Source: CAWCLK01 sp963796225 (GTDB lineage Bacteria; Actinomycetota; Nitriliruptoria; Nitriliruptorales; Nitriliruptoraceae). From it: a stretch of DNA of 64,000 bases. The notes under the pieces were generated by a model that had not been told where the DNA came from, did not search any database, and saw only the letters and a program-made list of their open reading frames with translations. Of this stretch, positions 1 to 8,902 are shown in pieces. Every line of letters begins with the position of its first letter. Position 1 is the stretch's first letter. The position numbers were made by a program, and so were the translations under genes. The stretch covers positions 127,314-191,313 of the forward strand of contig CAWCLK010000009.1 of NCBI GenBank assembly GCA_963796225.1. The letters run 5' to 3'.

Positions 1-700
1 TGCACTCGAGCTGGGCGTCGCGTTCGGCCTTGAGCGCCCCGTCGCGGGTGCGGGTGTGGTTCTCGCGCACCAGGCGCGGGGTCCGACGCACCGCTCCGGG
101 GCCGGCGGCCAACCGGGCGGTCCAGGCCAGCGCGTCGCCGTAGGGGTCGTCGGCCCCGACGGCGACCTCCGCGAGTCCGATGGCCAGGGCCTCCTCGGCC
201 TCGACCGTGCGAGCGGTGAGGATCAGCTCGGTCGCCCGGCCCTGTCCCACCAGTCGTGGGAGCCGGTAGGTGCCGCCGAGGTCGGGGACCAGGCCCCAGC
301 GACGTTCGAGCACCGAGATCCGGGCGCTCGGGGCGACCAGGCGGACGTGGCAGGCGGCCGCGAGCTGGATCCCGCCGCCGAGGCAGTAGCCCTCGATCAG
401 CGCCACCGTGGGCTTGTCGAGGTCCTCGAAGGCGGTGAAGGAGTCCTGCAACCCGGAGATGAAGGCGTGGTCGACCTCGCTGGCCAGCTCGCCCATCATC
501 GACACGTCGAGGCCGGACGAGAAGTTGCCGGCCGCGCCCCGCAGCAGCACCGCCCCGACGGCGTCGTCCTCGGCCGCCTGCGCCGCACGTTCCGGCAGCT
601 GCTCGAAGACCTCCCGGCTGAGCGCGTTGCGGACGTCGGGGCGGTCGATGGTGACGACCGCGACGCCGTCGACGACCTCGTACGTGACGACCTCGGCCAT
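1..700 (-). CDS. Enoyl-CoA hydratase/isomerase (crotonase) family protein, 3' end outside window
   Basis: The reading frame opens at an ATG on the minus strand (CAT at 698-700) and runs off the left edge without a stop, giving 233 codons. The N-terminal beta strand VVTYEVVDGVAVVTIDRP and the two oxyanion-hole segments NFSSGLDVSMM and CLGGGIQLAAAC are typical of the crotonase fold. Members hydrate or isomerise acyl-CoA thioesters in the cytosol. The later WGLVPDLGGTYRLPRLVG segment also fits the family. Substrate cannot be read from the sequence. The gene is divergent from the cysteine-cluster gene at 784. No Shine-Dalgarno is obvious, so the start rests on the match to the family N-terminus. 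Confidence 0.85.
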   Translation of the reverse strand, partial: MAEVVTYEVVDGVAVVTIDRPDVRNALSREVFEQLPERAAQAAEDDAVGAVLLRGAAGNFSSGLDVSMMGELASEVDHAFISGLQDSFTAFEDLDKPTVALIEGYCLGGGIQLAAACHVRLVAPSARISVLERRWGLVPDLGGTYRLPRLVGQGRATELILTARTVEAEEALAIGLAEVAVGADDPYGDALAWTARLAAGPGAVRRTPRLVRENHTRTRDGALKAERDAQLEC

Positions 701-783
701 GTGGCTGCCCTGTCGGTGGGAAGGTGGGGAGGCTGGGTACCGTCGGCAGCCTACGTCCACCCTGATCCCGACGGATTCGACCC

Positions 784-1536
784 GTGCCGACCTCCTCCCC
801 CGACCTCCTCGAACGCGAGTGGGTCTCGCTGCGCGACCCCGAGGACGACCACCGCATCTACACCTTCGACGTGTCGTTCCTGCTGTCGGGCTACCGCTGC
901 ATCTACGGCGCCGGGTGTCCCGGCATCACCGACGAGGACCGCCCCGACCTCGGCTGCTGCGTCCACGGTGCCTACCTCAACGAGGACGACGACGCCGACG
1001 AGCTCGAGCGGCTGGTCGCCGAGGAGCTCGGTCCCGCCACGATGCAGTTCCACCGCAAGGCGAGCAAGAAGGGCGTGACCGAGGTCGACGACGAGGACGA
1101 GGTGCACACGCGCACCGTGAAGGGTGCCTGCATCTTCCTCAACCGGGCCGACTTCGACGGTCCGATGGGCTGCGCGCTGCACCACCTGGCCGTCGAACGG
1201 GGCGAGCACCACATGACCTACAAGCCGACGGTGTGCTGGCAGCTGCCCCTGCACCGGACGATCGACGAACGCACCGCCAACGACGGCGGGACGCTCGAGG
1301 TCCACACGATCGCGGCGTTCGAACGCGGCCACTGGGGCGAGGGCGGGGCCGACTTCGGCTGGTACTGCACCGACGAACCCGCCGCCTTCCCGGCCGACAC
1401 GCCGCTGTACCTCGACATGGAGCACGAGCTGCGCGCCATGGTCGGCGACGCGGTGTACGAGGCCCTCGCCGAGCACCTCGCGACCCGCCGGGACCGCGGC
1501 GGCGTGGTGCGCTTCCTCCCGGTCGTCGGGGCCTGA
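784..1536 (+). CDS. Cysteine-cluster hypothetical protein (YkgJ/DUF3109-like)
   Basis: A 250-residue protein starting at GTG. It has an N-terminal cysteine group (C39, C45, C58, C59), then C116 in the segment GACIFLN and C130 in GCALH. Cysteines spaced like this, with the late CxFL and GCAxH patterns, resemble YkgJ/DUF3109-type proteins that are thought to bind zinc or an iron cluster; I assign the family only tentatively. No membrane segment or signal peptide is present, so it should be cytosolic. It stands alone, converging on dinB with the palindromic element at 1542-1590 between them. Function unknown. Confidence 0.75.
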   Translation: MPTSSPDLLEREWVSLRDPEDDHRIYTFDVSFLLSGYRCIYGAGCPGITDEDRPDLGCCVHGAYLNEDDDADELERLVAEELGPATMQFHRKASKKGVTEVDDEDEVHTRTVKGACIFLNRADFDGPMGCALHHLAVERGEHHMTYKPTVCWQLPLHRTIDERTANDGGTLEVHTIAAFERGHWGEGGADFGWYCTDEPAAFPADTPLYLDMEHELRAMVGDAVYEALAEHLATRRDRGGVVRFLPVVGA

Positions 1537-1541
1537 GCCAC

Positions 1542-1590
1542 CGTCGAGTGTGCTCCTGACTCAACCATTCCGAGTCAGCAGCACGCTCGA
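1542..1590. repeat. Palindromic mini-element, copy A (spacer between convergent genes)
   Basis: A 49-bp inverted repeat fills the space between the cysteine-cluster gene and dinB. The outer arms are CGTCGAGTGTGCT and AGCACGCTCGA, with inner arms GACTC and GAGTC. The first 16 bases (CGTCGAGTGTGCTCCT) and the closing CCGAGTCAGC-GCAC-CTCGA blocks recur in copy B at 9842-9892 inside dnaE2. Here it begins just past the dinB stop and could act as a two-way terminator hairpin. Confidence 0.75.
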
Positions 1591-1593
1591 TGG

Positions 1594-2814
1594 TCAGGGG
1601 TCCTTGAAGTCCTCGCGCTGCGGGGCGCGGTTGCCCCCGTACAGGTCGTCGTCGAGCAGCGAGGCGGCCGACACCGTCAGCCCGTCGAAGCGTTCGCGGA
1701 CGGCGTCGGCGACCTCGTCGACGTGCTCCCAGCGTCCGTCGACGTCGAGGGTGAGCTGGCGTGCGGCCTGGCCCTCGACGAGGTTGGACACGCCGACGCC
1801 GAGCAGGCGGACACGGGCGCGTTCGAGCCGCAGGGAGTGGAACAGCTCGGTGGCGTGGTCGGCGACGTCGCGGGTGCGGTCGGTCGGCAGCGGCAGCGTG
1901 ACCGACCGGGTCACGGTGTCGAAGGACGCGAACCGGCACTTCAGCGTGATGGTGCGCCCGGCGAGGTCGGCCTTGCGCAGGCGGTAGCCGACCTTCTCGG
2001 CCAGCCGCAGGATCACCCGCTCGAGCTGCTCGGGGTCGTCGACGTCCTCGTCGAAGGTGGTCTCGTTGGACACCGACTTGGCGGCCTCGTGGGGCACGAC
2101 GCGGCGTTCGTCCCGGCCGCGGGACAGCCGGTGCAACTGGCTGCCCATCGCGTCGCCGACGACCCGGACCAGGGTCCGCTGGTCGGCGTCGGCGAGCTGG
2201 CCGACCGTGCGGAAGCCGTAGTCGGTGAGGCGTTCGACGGTCTTCGGTCCCGCACCCCACAGGTCACCGACGGGCAGGGGGCGCAGGAACGCCTCGACCT
2301 CGTCGACCCGGAGGTGGAACAGCCCGTCGGGCTTGGCCTTGCCCGAGCACAGCTTGGCGAGGAACTTGGTCGGGGCGATGCCCACCGACACGGCCAGGTC
2401 GAGCTCGTCGCGCACCCGCTGGCGGAGCATGGCGGCGATCTCGACCGGTTCGCCGAGAAGCCGTCGCGCCCCGCCGACGTCCAGGAACGCCTCGTCCAGG
2501 GACAGCGGTTCGACCAGCGGCGTGATGTCCCGGAACATCCCCATCACCGCCCGGGACACCTCGGTGTAGACCTCGAAGCGCGCCGGCACGATCACGAGGT
2601 CGGGACAGAGCCGCCGGGCCCGGACCATCGGCATGGCGGAGTGGATCCCGAAGCGGCGGGACTCGTAGGAGGCGGCCGCGACCACGCCCCGCCCCCCGGC
2701 GCCCCCGACGACCACGGGACGGCCCCGCAGCTCGGGGTGGTCGCGCTGCTCGACGGAGGCGTAGAAGGCGTCCATGTCGGCGTGCAGGATCGGTTCGGGC
2801 GGCCGCGCGACCAT
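1594..2814 (-). CDS. dinB: DNA polymerase IV (DinB, Y-family translesion polymerase)
   Basis: A 406-residue Y-family polymerase that copies damaged DNA at stalled forks. Seen directly: the palm motif HADMDAFYASVE with D13, and SLDEAFLDV with the catalytic pair D107/E108. A helix-hairpin-helix region (LPVGDLWGAGPKTVERL) and a little-finger domain follow. The ATG at 2814 is chosen over longer in-frame extensions because GGGAGGTG lies 5-12 bases upstream and the protein then starts at the family's usual position. A perfect SOS box lies 32 bases upstream, so LexA control is expected. Length is normal for the family. No ImuB-type paralogue is visible in the window, so this could be the Y-family partner available to the DnaE2 module at 9-13 kb (inference). 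Confidence 0.95.
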   Translation of the reverse strand: MVARPPEPILHADMDAFYASVEQRDHPELRGRPVVVGGAGGRGVVAAASYESRRFGIHSAMPMVRARRLCPDLVIVPARFEVYTEVSRAVMGMFRDITPLVEPLSLDEAFLDVGGARRLLGEPVEIAAMLRQRVRDELDLAVSVGIAPTKFLAKLCSGKAKPDGLFHLRVDEVEAFLRPLPVGDLWGAGPKTVERLTDYGFRTVGQLADADQRTLVRVVGDAMGSQLHRLSRGRDERRVVPHEAAKSVSNETTFDEDVDDPEQLERVILRLAEKVGYRLRKADLAGRTITLKCRFASFDTVTRSVTLPLPTDRTRDVADHATELFHSLRLERARVRLLGVGVSNLVEGQAARQLTLDVDGRWEHVDEVADAVRERFDGLTVSAASLLDDDLYGGNRAPQREDFKDP

Positions 2815-2845
2815 GACCGGCACCTCCCGTTCGACACGACCGGGA

Positions 2846-2859
2846 CGAACGTGCGTTCG
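2846..2859 (-). promoter_or_regulatory. LexA-binding SOS box upstream of dinB
   Basis: CGAACGTGCGTTCG is a perfect CGAAC-N4-GTTCG palindrome, the Gram-positive/actinobacterial LexA box. It lies 32 bases upstream of the dinB ATG, where it would cover the promoter. A second box of this type sits before the DUF6504-dnaE2 unit at 13099-13114. Confidence 0.85.
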
Positions 2860-2919
2860 ACACCCGGAGCGTAGCGGTCGCCGCCCTACCCTCCTGCCTC
2901 CCCCAGCAACGAGTCTCCC

Positions 2920-3639
2920 GTGCCGATCACCGCCGTCCCCCACCACGTCGCCGCCGCCGTGCCGTCGCTGGACGCCGCCCACGCCCGGTGGCGCGACCGG
3001 CTGGGCGCGGGCGACCTCGCGGGCGACGGACCGTTCATCGGGTTCCGCAACCACCAGTACCGGTTCGGCAACGGGGCGGTGCTCGAGCTGCTCGAGCCGA
3101 ACGACGACGGCGGGGCGTTCGTCGGCCGCTTCCTCGAACGCTTCGGCGCCAGCGTCCACCACGTCACCCTGAAGGTGCCGGACCTGCCCGCGGCGCTGGA
3201 GGTGCTGGCCGCGGAGGACCTGCCGGTCGTCGACGTGTCGCTGGACGACGAGCGCTGGCAGGAGTCGTTCGTCCGACCGTCGGCGGTGGGCGGTCTCATC
3301 GTGCAGGTCGCCTCCACCACGCTGGACGACGCCGCATGGGCCGAGCTGACCGGCTTCACGATGACCGACCCGCGCCCCGACGCGGCGTCGCTGCTCGGCC
3401 CGCTCCTGCAGCACCCCGACCTCGACCGCGCCCGCGCGATCTGGACCACCCTCGGGGGTCGGGTCGTCGAGGTCGACGACGCGCTGCTCGAGGTCACCTG
3501 GGACGACGGCCCGCTGGCGGTCCGGATCCGGCGCGGTGAGGTCGCGGGACCGGTAGGCCTGCGGTTCCGGGGCACGACGCCGTTGCCGGCCGACCCGGCG
3601 CTCGGCCCCGCGGTCCTGGCCGAGGAACCGCTGCCCTGA
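2920..3639 (+). CDS. VOC (glyoxalase/bleomycin-resistance) family protein
   Basis: A 239-residue cytosolic protein starting at GTG. Its opening (ITAVPHHVAAAVPSLDAAHA) and the second module beginning VHHVTLKVPDLPAALEVL are the repeated beta-alpha-beta-beta-beta units of the vicinal oxygen chelate fold. The histidines HH at the start and in VHHVTLKV sit where metal ligands usually occur. VOC proteins include lyases, epimerases, dioxygenases and resistance proteins, and nothing here picks out a substrate. It is divergent from dinB, with only about 105 bases between them, and converges on the HAD gene with a 2-base gap. Confidence 0.8.
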   Translation: MPITAVPHHVAAAVPSLDAAHARWRDRLGAGDLAGDGPFIGFRNHQYRFGNGAVLELLEPNDDGGAFVGRFLERFGASVHHVTLKVPDLPAALEVLAAEDLPVVDVSLDDERWQESFVRPSAVGGLIVQVASTTLDDAAWAELTGFTMTDPRPDAASLLGPLLQHPDLDRARAIWTTLGGRVVEVDDALLEVTWDDGPLAVRIRRGEVAGPVGLRFRGTTPLPADPALGPAVLAEEPLP

Positions 3640-3641
3640 GG

Positions 3642-4296
3642 TCAGTCGATCCCGGCCACGTCCAGCGCCGCGACCAGCGAGTCGACCACCGGCACGCCCT
3701 GTCGTTCCAGCTCCTCGCGCGGGTGTGATCCGCCGTCGTAGAGCACGCACCGCGCCCCGACGTGTGCGGCCGCGTGGGCGTCGTCGGTGGCGTCCCCGAT
3801 CACCAGCACGTCCGACGGGTCGTCGCCCGCGACGTGCGCGACGGCGCGCAGGTGCGCCTCCAGCTCGCCGGCCTTGCGTCCGCCGCCCGGGCCGCGCAGC
3901 CCGTCCACCCGCACGAAGCGCTGGTGGATCCCGAAGCGGTGGACGAGCGGTTCGAGCATCTCGTGACGCGCCATGGACAGCAGGGACTGGGTCCGACCGG
4001 AGGCGGTGACTGCGTCGAGTGCGAGGTGGGCGTCAGTCGGCGAGCGCGGCGTCGGCCAGCGCGGCCTCGTAGGCGCGGTGGAACACGTCGTCGATGCGCA
4101 CCCAGTCGGCGTCGCTGATGGGCCGCTCGAAGAGGCGCTCGTAGAAGCGACGGACGGGGCGGGTGTAGAGCCGCTGGTAGGTGGCCATGTCCGTCGGGGG
4201 CACGTCGAACTCGGCCAGCAGGTGGTTCAGGGCGTGCAGGACGACCTGCTGGTCGGCCAGCAGCGTCCCGTTCCAGTCCCAGACCACGTGTCGCAC
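3642..4296 (-). CDS. HAD-superfamily hydrolase (phosphatase), frameshifted
   Basis: Two overlapping frames give one protein of about 217 residues. The N-terminal part has the nucleophile motif VVWDWNGTLL (DxNxT). The C-terminal part has GGRKAGELEAHL and VLVIGDATDDAHAA, which are the HAD lysine and acidic metal-binding motifs. An extra base near 4035 creates a stop at 4033-4035; ignoring it, ...ALADDAHLALDAVTASGR... reads straight through. The start is a GTG at 4296, in frame with motif I; an ATG at 4300 is in another frame. The layout matches phosphoglycolate-phosphatase-like enzymes with a helical cap. The substrate is unknown. The break is probably a sequencing error, because both halves keep all motifs. 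Confidence 0.8.
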
Positions 4297-4360
4297 GCAT
4301 CCCAGCGTACGGCAGGGGGGCCGGGGCCCGGGGGCACGCACCACCCCGGGCCCGCGGTGG

Positions 4361-5401
4361 TCAGCCGTTCGGGAGGATGACGGCGCGGCCGTCGACGTGG
4401 CCGTCGTGCAGGGCCTTGTAGGCCTGCTCGGCCTGCTCGAGCGGGAACCGCTCGGTGTGGACGGTGAGGTGGCCCGACGCGGCCAGCGACAGCACCTCGG
4501 CCAGCTCGGTGACCGAGCCCCAGTACGTGGTCTGGATGCTTGCCTCGTAGGGCACCGCGAAGAAGCTCACCGGCAGCGTGCCGCCACCGATGCCGACGAT
4601 CGTCAGGTCGCCCAGGGGTCGGACGACGGCCGCGGCGGTCGTCAGGGTGGGTTCGGCCCCGACGAAGTCGACGACGACCTCGGCGCCCCGTCCGCTGGTC
4701 AGCCCGCGGATCTCCTCGGCGGCGTCCGGCCCGGCGACGACCGCGTGGTCGGCGCCGACCTCCAGGGCCGTGGCCAGCTTGGATTCGTCGAGGTCGACCG
4801 CGACCACCCGGGCGGGCGTGAGGGCCTTGAGGATCTGCACGCCGACGTGGCCGAGCCCGCCGACACCGATCACCACGGCCGTGCTGCCGGCGGTGAGCTT
4901 GGGTACGGACCGCTTGATGGCGTGGTAGGGCGTCAGGCCCGCGTCGGTCAGCGGGGCAGCGTCGCGCGGGTCGACCCCGTCCAGGGGCACGAGCAGTCGG
5001 GCCGACGGGACGAGCATGTACTCGGCGTGCCCGCCGTCGCGGCCCAGGCCGCCGCCGGCCGCGCCGAGCTCGGCGGCGTGCTCGCAGTAGTTCTCCATGC
5101 CGAGGCGGCAGCGCTGGCAGCGACCGCAACCCCAGGGTCCGTAGACAGCGACGGGCGCCCCGTGCTCGAACCCGGTGACGCCGGGACCCGTGGCCTCGAC
5201 CCACCCCGCCACCTCGTGGCCCAGGGTGAAGGGCAGCTCGTACGGCAGCAGGCCCTCGTCGAACTCCATGACGTGCAGGTCGGAATGGCAGGCGCCGGAG
5301 CCACCGACCTTGATCAGGACCTCACCCGGGCCCGGGTCGGGCTGGGGGACGTCGGTGAGCGTGGGCCAGTGCTTCCACGCGGTGAACTGGTAGGCGCGCA
5401 T
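4361..5401 (-). CDS. Zinc-dependent alcohol dehydrogenase, NAD-type
   Basis: A 346-residue medium-chain dehydrogenase that oxidises alcohols or reduces aldehydes in the cytosol. It shows the catalytic zinc site (GACHSDLHV, then LGHEVAG), the four-cysteine structural zinc loop (CGRCQRCRLGMENYC), and the Rossmann motif GVGGLGHVGVQ. An aspartate at the end of the next strand (VVAVDLDESK) favours NAD over NADP. The ATG at 5401 has a GAGGAG Shine-Dalgarno; a longer frame upstream lacks one. It is a single transcription unit with about 210 bases of featureless GC-rich DNA upstream, before the GNAT gene. The N-terminal 170 residues are the GroES-like domain and the rest is the cofactor domain. Confidence 0.93.
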   Translation of the reverse strand: MRAYQFTAWKHWPTLTDVPQPDPGPGEVLIKVGGSGACHSDLHVMEFDEGLLPYELPFTLGHEVAGWVEATGPGVTGFEHGAPVAVYGPWGCGRCQRCRLGMENYCEHAAELGAAGGGLGRDGGHAEYMLVPSARLLVPLDGVDPRDAAPLTDAGLTPYHAIKRSVPKLTAGSTAVVIGVGGLGHVGVQILKALTPARVVAVDLDESKLATALEVGADHAVVAGPDAAEEIRGLTSGRGAEVVVDFVGAEPTLTTAAAVVRPLGDLTIVGIGGGTLPVSFFAVPYEASIQTTYWGSVTELAEVLSLAASGHLTVHTERFPLEQAEQAYKALHDGHVDGRAVILPNG

Positions 5402-5613
5402 CCGAAGGCTCCTCGTAGGCAGGACGTTGCCAACGCGACAGCGTCGCGACGGACCGTCGACGGGCCCACGGGCCGGTGGCACCCCTCCGCAGGGCCATAG
5501 GACCCTCGCCGGGGCGAGCAGGGCGCGCACGACTGCGAGTGACACGACCGCCCCCACCGACGACACTCCCCCGGCGTCGCGGTCACCGACCGCCGTACGC
5601 CCCCGGGGACCCC

Positions 5614-6524
5614 ATGCCAGACCTGCTGTTGCCCCTGCCTGCCGGCACGACCGCGCGCGGTGCCACCATGGACGACGTCGCCGGCCGCGGTGGCCGTCAC
5701 ACGTGCAGCCGAGCAGGCCGAGGGCCTCGAGTCCCTGACCGTCCACGACGACATCGCCGGGGACTGGGGGCGCCCCGGCATGGACATCGCCGCCGACGTC
5801 CTGCTGGTCGAGGAGGACGGTCGGGTCGTCGCCTACGCCGAGGAGTACCGGGGGCGCGCGTTCGCCCACGTCCACCCCGAGCACCAGGGATGCGGGATCG
5901 GCTCGGTGATCGCGGCGTGGACCGAGGACCACGCCCGCAGCGCGGGGCACCTCCAGGTCGGCCAGACCGTGCCGGTCACCGCCCGACGTGCCCGCGCGCT
6001 GCTGGAGGGGCGCGGCTACCTGCCCCGATGGGACTCGTGGATCCTCAAGATGGGCGCTGGACGGCCCGCCGCCCCCGCCCCGGGTGCCGGCCGGCGTCAC
6101 CATCCGCAGCCTGCGCCGTCCCGACGACGACCGCGCCCTGCACGCCGTGATCGAGGAGGCCTTCGACACCTGGCCCGACCGGGACGTCGGGATGTCGTTC
6201 GAGGACTGGTCGGCCAGCTACCTCGACCGGGCCGTGGACACCGATCTGGTCGTGGTGGCCGAGGAGGCCGGCCGGATCGTGGGTGCCGCCGTGTGCATCC
6301 CCGAGGAGGGCGAGGGCTGGGTCGACCAGCTCGCCGTGCTGCCCGCGGCATGGGGACGCGGCATCGGCGGGGCGGTGCTGCAGGCCAGCTTCCAGCGGTT
6401 CCGCGACCGGGGCCTGGCCGCGGCAGCGCTGTCGACGGACTCGCGCACCGGGGCGCTGGGGCTGTACGAGCACGCGGGGATGGCGGTGACCGAGTCCTTC
6501 ACCCGGTACACGTTGGTGCTGTGA
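5614..6524 (+). CDS. Tandem GNAT acetyltransferase, two frameshifts
   Basis: About 302 residues spread over three frames. The start MPDLLLPLP at 5614 is in frame 1. An extra G near 5683 shifts to frame 2, which carries a first GNAT unit ending in the acetyl-CoA loop HPEHQGCGIGSVIAA. An extra base near 6055-6062 shifts to frame 3, which carries a second complete GNAT unit with VLPAAWGRGIGGAVLQ. Removing both bases restores one continuous protein. The two-domain layout and length resemble mycothiol synthase (MshD), but other tandem GNAT enzymes look the same and I do not assign it. The gene is followed closely by sfsA (22 bases). Confidence 0.75.
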
Positions 6525-6546
6525 CCTCCACCACCCGCGGAACGGC

Positions 6547-7245
6547 ATGACGACGCCCACGGCCCGCGCCCGGTTCGTGTCCCGGGAGAACCGGTTCGTG
6601 GTCTCGGCCCGGCTCGACGACGGGTCCGACGAGGTCGTGCGGGCGTACCTGCCGAACACCGCCCGGCTCGGTGACGTGCTGGTCCCCGACGCGGAGCTCG
6701 TGCTGCAACCGTCCGACGCCCCGCACCGGCGAACGTCCTGGACGGTCACCCGCGTGTGGGACGGCACGTGGGTGGCGCTGGCCGCCGGCGTCGCCAGCCA
6801 GCTGGTCGTGGACCACCTGCGCGACGACGGGGACCTGCCCGGCTGGCCGCCCGTCACGGCCGTGCGCCCCGAGGTCACCCGCGACGGGCACCGGTTCGAC
6901 CTGGAGGTGGACCTCGCCGACGGCCGCACCGGCGTCGTCGAGGTCAAGTCGCTCAGCCGCGTGCGTGGCGGCATCGCCCCGCTCTCCGGCACGCCCTCGA
7001 CGCGGGGCGTGGCCCACCTGGCGACCCTCGCCCGGCTCGCGCGGGACGGGGTCCCGACGGCCGTGGTGTTCGTGGTGCAGCGGGGTGACGCGACGGTGCT
7101 GGACGTCGGGGCACCGGCCGACGCCGACTGGGTCCGAGCCGTCCGCGGAGCGCACGAGGCGGGGGTGCACGTCCTGGCATACCGATGCCGGGTGGGCCCG
7201 GCGACGCTGGAGCTCGAGGCACCCCTCACGCTGGGAGGGCTGTAG
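6547..7245 (+). CDS. sfsA: SfsA family DNA/RNA nuclease-like protein
   Basis: A 232-residue protein starting at ATG. The opening ARFVSRENRFVVSARL and RAYLPNTARLGDVLVPDA match the N-terminal OB-like part of SfsA. The C-terminal part has the nuclease-like core FDLEVDL...VVEVKSLSRVRGG. SfsA was first described as a sugar fermentation stimulation protein and is now placed among restriction-endonuclease-like folds; its cellular role is unsettled. The acidic and lysine residues of the VEVKS motif are present. It lies just downstream of the GNAT gene on the same strand, possibly co-transcribed, and is followed by a strong hairpin terminator. Confidence 0.88.
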   Translation: MTTPTARARFVSRENRFVVSARLDDGSDEVVRAYLPNTARLGDVLVPDAELVLQPSDAPHRRTSWTVTRVWDGTWVALAAGVASQLVVDHLRDDGDLPGWPPVTAVRPEVTRDGHRFDLEVDLADGRTGVVEVKSLSRVRGGIAPLSGTPSTRGVAHLATLARLARDGVPTAVVFVVQRGDATVLDVGAPADADWVRAVRGAHEAGVHVLAYRCRVGPATLELEAPLTLGGL

Positions 7246-7260
7246 GGGCCCGACATGGCG

Positions 7261-7287
7261 CGAGCCCCACCCGATGGGTGGGGCTCG
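7261..7287. terminator. Bidirectional hairpin terminator, sfsA / cold-shock gene
   Basis: A perfect 12-bp stem (CGAGCCCCACCC with GGGTGGGGCTCG) closes over a 3-base loop between two convergent genes. There is no U tract, as is common in very GC-rich actinobacteria. Confidence 0.8.
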
Positions 7288-7354
7288 ACTCGATCGTGGT
7301 GCTCAGTCGGCTCGCAAGCCGTCGAACCTCAGGATCGTCCGTGCGTCAGCGGCC

Positions 7355-7558
7355 TCAGAGAGGCGTGACCTCGGTGGCCTGGGGGCCCTTCTGGCCCTGA
7401 CCAACGTTGAAGCTGACGCGCTGACCCTCGTCGAGGGACTTGTAGCCCTCGGCCTGGATCGCGGAGAAGTGGACGAAGAGGTCGTCGCCGCCCTCGGACG
7501 GGGTGATGAACCCGAAGCCCTTGTCGGCGTTGAACCACTTGACGGTGCCGTCTGGCAT
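7355..7558 (-). CDS. Cold-shock domain protein
   Basis: A 67-residue single cold-shock domain that binds single-stranded RNA or DNA and loosens RNA structure. It begins MPDGTVKWFNADKGFGFI, carrying the RNP1 motif KGFGFI, and has the RNP2 motif LFVHF. The GQRVSFNVGQGQKGPQA segment is typical of actinobacterial CspA-type proteins. The ATG at 7558 follows AGGA about 9 bases upstream. The upstream leader of about 215 bases before the divergent cyclase gene could hold cold-responsive elements, but none can be recognised by eye. Confidence 0.95.
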   Translation of the reverse strand: MPDGTVKWFNADKGFGFITPSEGGDDLFVHFSAIQAEGYKSLDEGQRVSFNVGQGQKGPQATEVTPL

Positions 7559-7774
7559 GTGCTGTTTCCTGTCGTGACGCGTCCGGCTCGGGGGGTTCCG
7601 TCGGATACGGGAACGTGAGGACCCGACCTGGCGCGTGTGCACACCGTACCCGGTTGCGGGGCGTCGCGGTCATCGGGTTGCCGATCGCCTCCACCGGCCC
7701 CCGGCGATCGGTCGGTTCCGGACGAGGTCTGCTCCGAACAGCAGACACCCCGGATCGACCGACGAGAGCCGCCG

Positions 7775-8902
7775 ATGGCCACGCGCGTCCCCGCCAGCGA
7801 CGACACCGGCTCGCTGCGCACGCCCGCCCCCGATGACACGGGGACCCTCGTCGTGGCCGCGGCGCGGTCGTCGCGATCCGCCGTGGCCACGCTCGGCGAG
7901 CTGTTCACACAGCCACTGGCCGGCCACGTGTCCCGCTTCCGCGAACCCGCCCGGACGCTGCTGACGGCCGTCGCGGGGCTGATGACCCTCGGCGTCCTGC
8001 TCGTCCCCTCGGGCGCGGCGTTCCGGACCCCGGTCGTCCTCGGTGGACTGGTCGCCGGCCTGGCGCTGCTCGGGATGTCCGTGGTCCCCCGCCTGCAGCC
8101 GTTCCTCAACCGTTCGAGCGGCCTGCTGCTGATCGTGAACGCCCACGTGCTGGTCGCCGGTACCGGCGGCTTCAGCAGCCCGCTGCGGCAGGTCTACCTG
8201 CTGCTGCTCGTCTACTTCGCCGCGTTCTACGGCACGCAGCGCCTGGTCGCGACCGCTTCCCTCGCGGGCCTGTCCCTGGTGGCGACCGAGCTGGGGCCGC
8301 ACGCGGGGGACGCCGCGTCCACACCGACGGACCTCGTGACCGGACTGGTGGCCTGGCTGACCATCGTCGTCACGGTGCACGTGCTCGTCCAACGGTTGCG
8401 CTCGTCGGCGCACACGGACCCGCTCACGGGCCTGGTGGACCACGGCACCTTCTGGGACGCCGTGGCCCTCGAACAGGCGCGCGCCGACCGGGACGACAGC
8501 TGCTACAGCGTCCTGCTGATCGACCTGGACCACTTCAAGTCGGTCAACGACACGCACGGCCACCAGATGGGCGACGCGATCCTGCGCGGGGTCGGCGAGC
8601 TGCTGTCCCGGCGCACACGCCGCGTGGACGTCGCGGCTCGCTACGGCGGCGAGGAGCTGGCCGTCGTGCTGTCCGCGACCGGGAGCGTGGGGGCACGCAC
8701 CGCCGCCGAGAAGGTCCGCCGTCGCATCGGCCAGCTGCGTGCCGGCGTCCCCGTCACGGCGTCGGTCGGCGTCGCGACCTACCGGGCAGGTGACCCCCGC
8801 GGCCCCGCGGAGGTGGTCCGGGCGGCCGACGAGGCGCTGTACCGCGCGAAACGCGCCGGTCGCGACCGGGTCGCGGTCGCCCCGCTGGTCGGGTCACCGT
8901 GA
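7775..8902 (+). CDS. Membrane-bound diguanylate cyclase (GGDEF)
   Basis: A 375-residue protein. The first half has several hydrophobic segments (about residues 60-200), with no recognisable ligand domain. The C-terminal half is a GGDEF domain with DLDHFKSVNDTHGHQMGD and the active site RYGGEELAVVL (GGEEL variant, normally active). An RxxD inhibitory site (RRVD) lies exactly five residues before the active site, so product inhibition by cyclic di-GMP is likely. The ATG at 7775 is chosen because the longer in-frame extension is proline- and arginine-rich junk across the promoter region. The last 9 bases overlap the 3' end of the dnaE2 C-terminal frame on the other strand. Confidence 0.9.
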   Translation: MATRVPASDDTGSLRTPAPDDTGTLVVAAARSSRSAVATLGELFTQPLAGHVSRFREPARTLLTAVAGLMTLGVLLVPSGAAFRTPVVLGGLVAGLALLGMSVVPRLQPFLNRSSGLLLIVNAHVLVAGTGGFSSPLRQVYLLLLVYFAAFYGTQRLVATASLAGLSLVATELGPHAGDAASTPTDLVTGLVAWLTIVVTVHVLVQRLRSSAHTDPLTGLVDHGTFWDAVALEQARADRDDSCYSVLLIDLDHFKSVNDTHGHQMGDAILRGVGELLSRRTRRVDVAARYGGEELAVVLSATGSVGARTAAEKVRRRIGQLRAGVPVTASVGVATYRAGDPRGPAEVVRAADEALYRAKRAGRDRVAVAPLVGSP

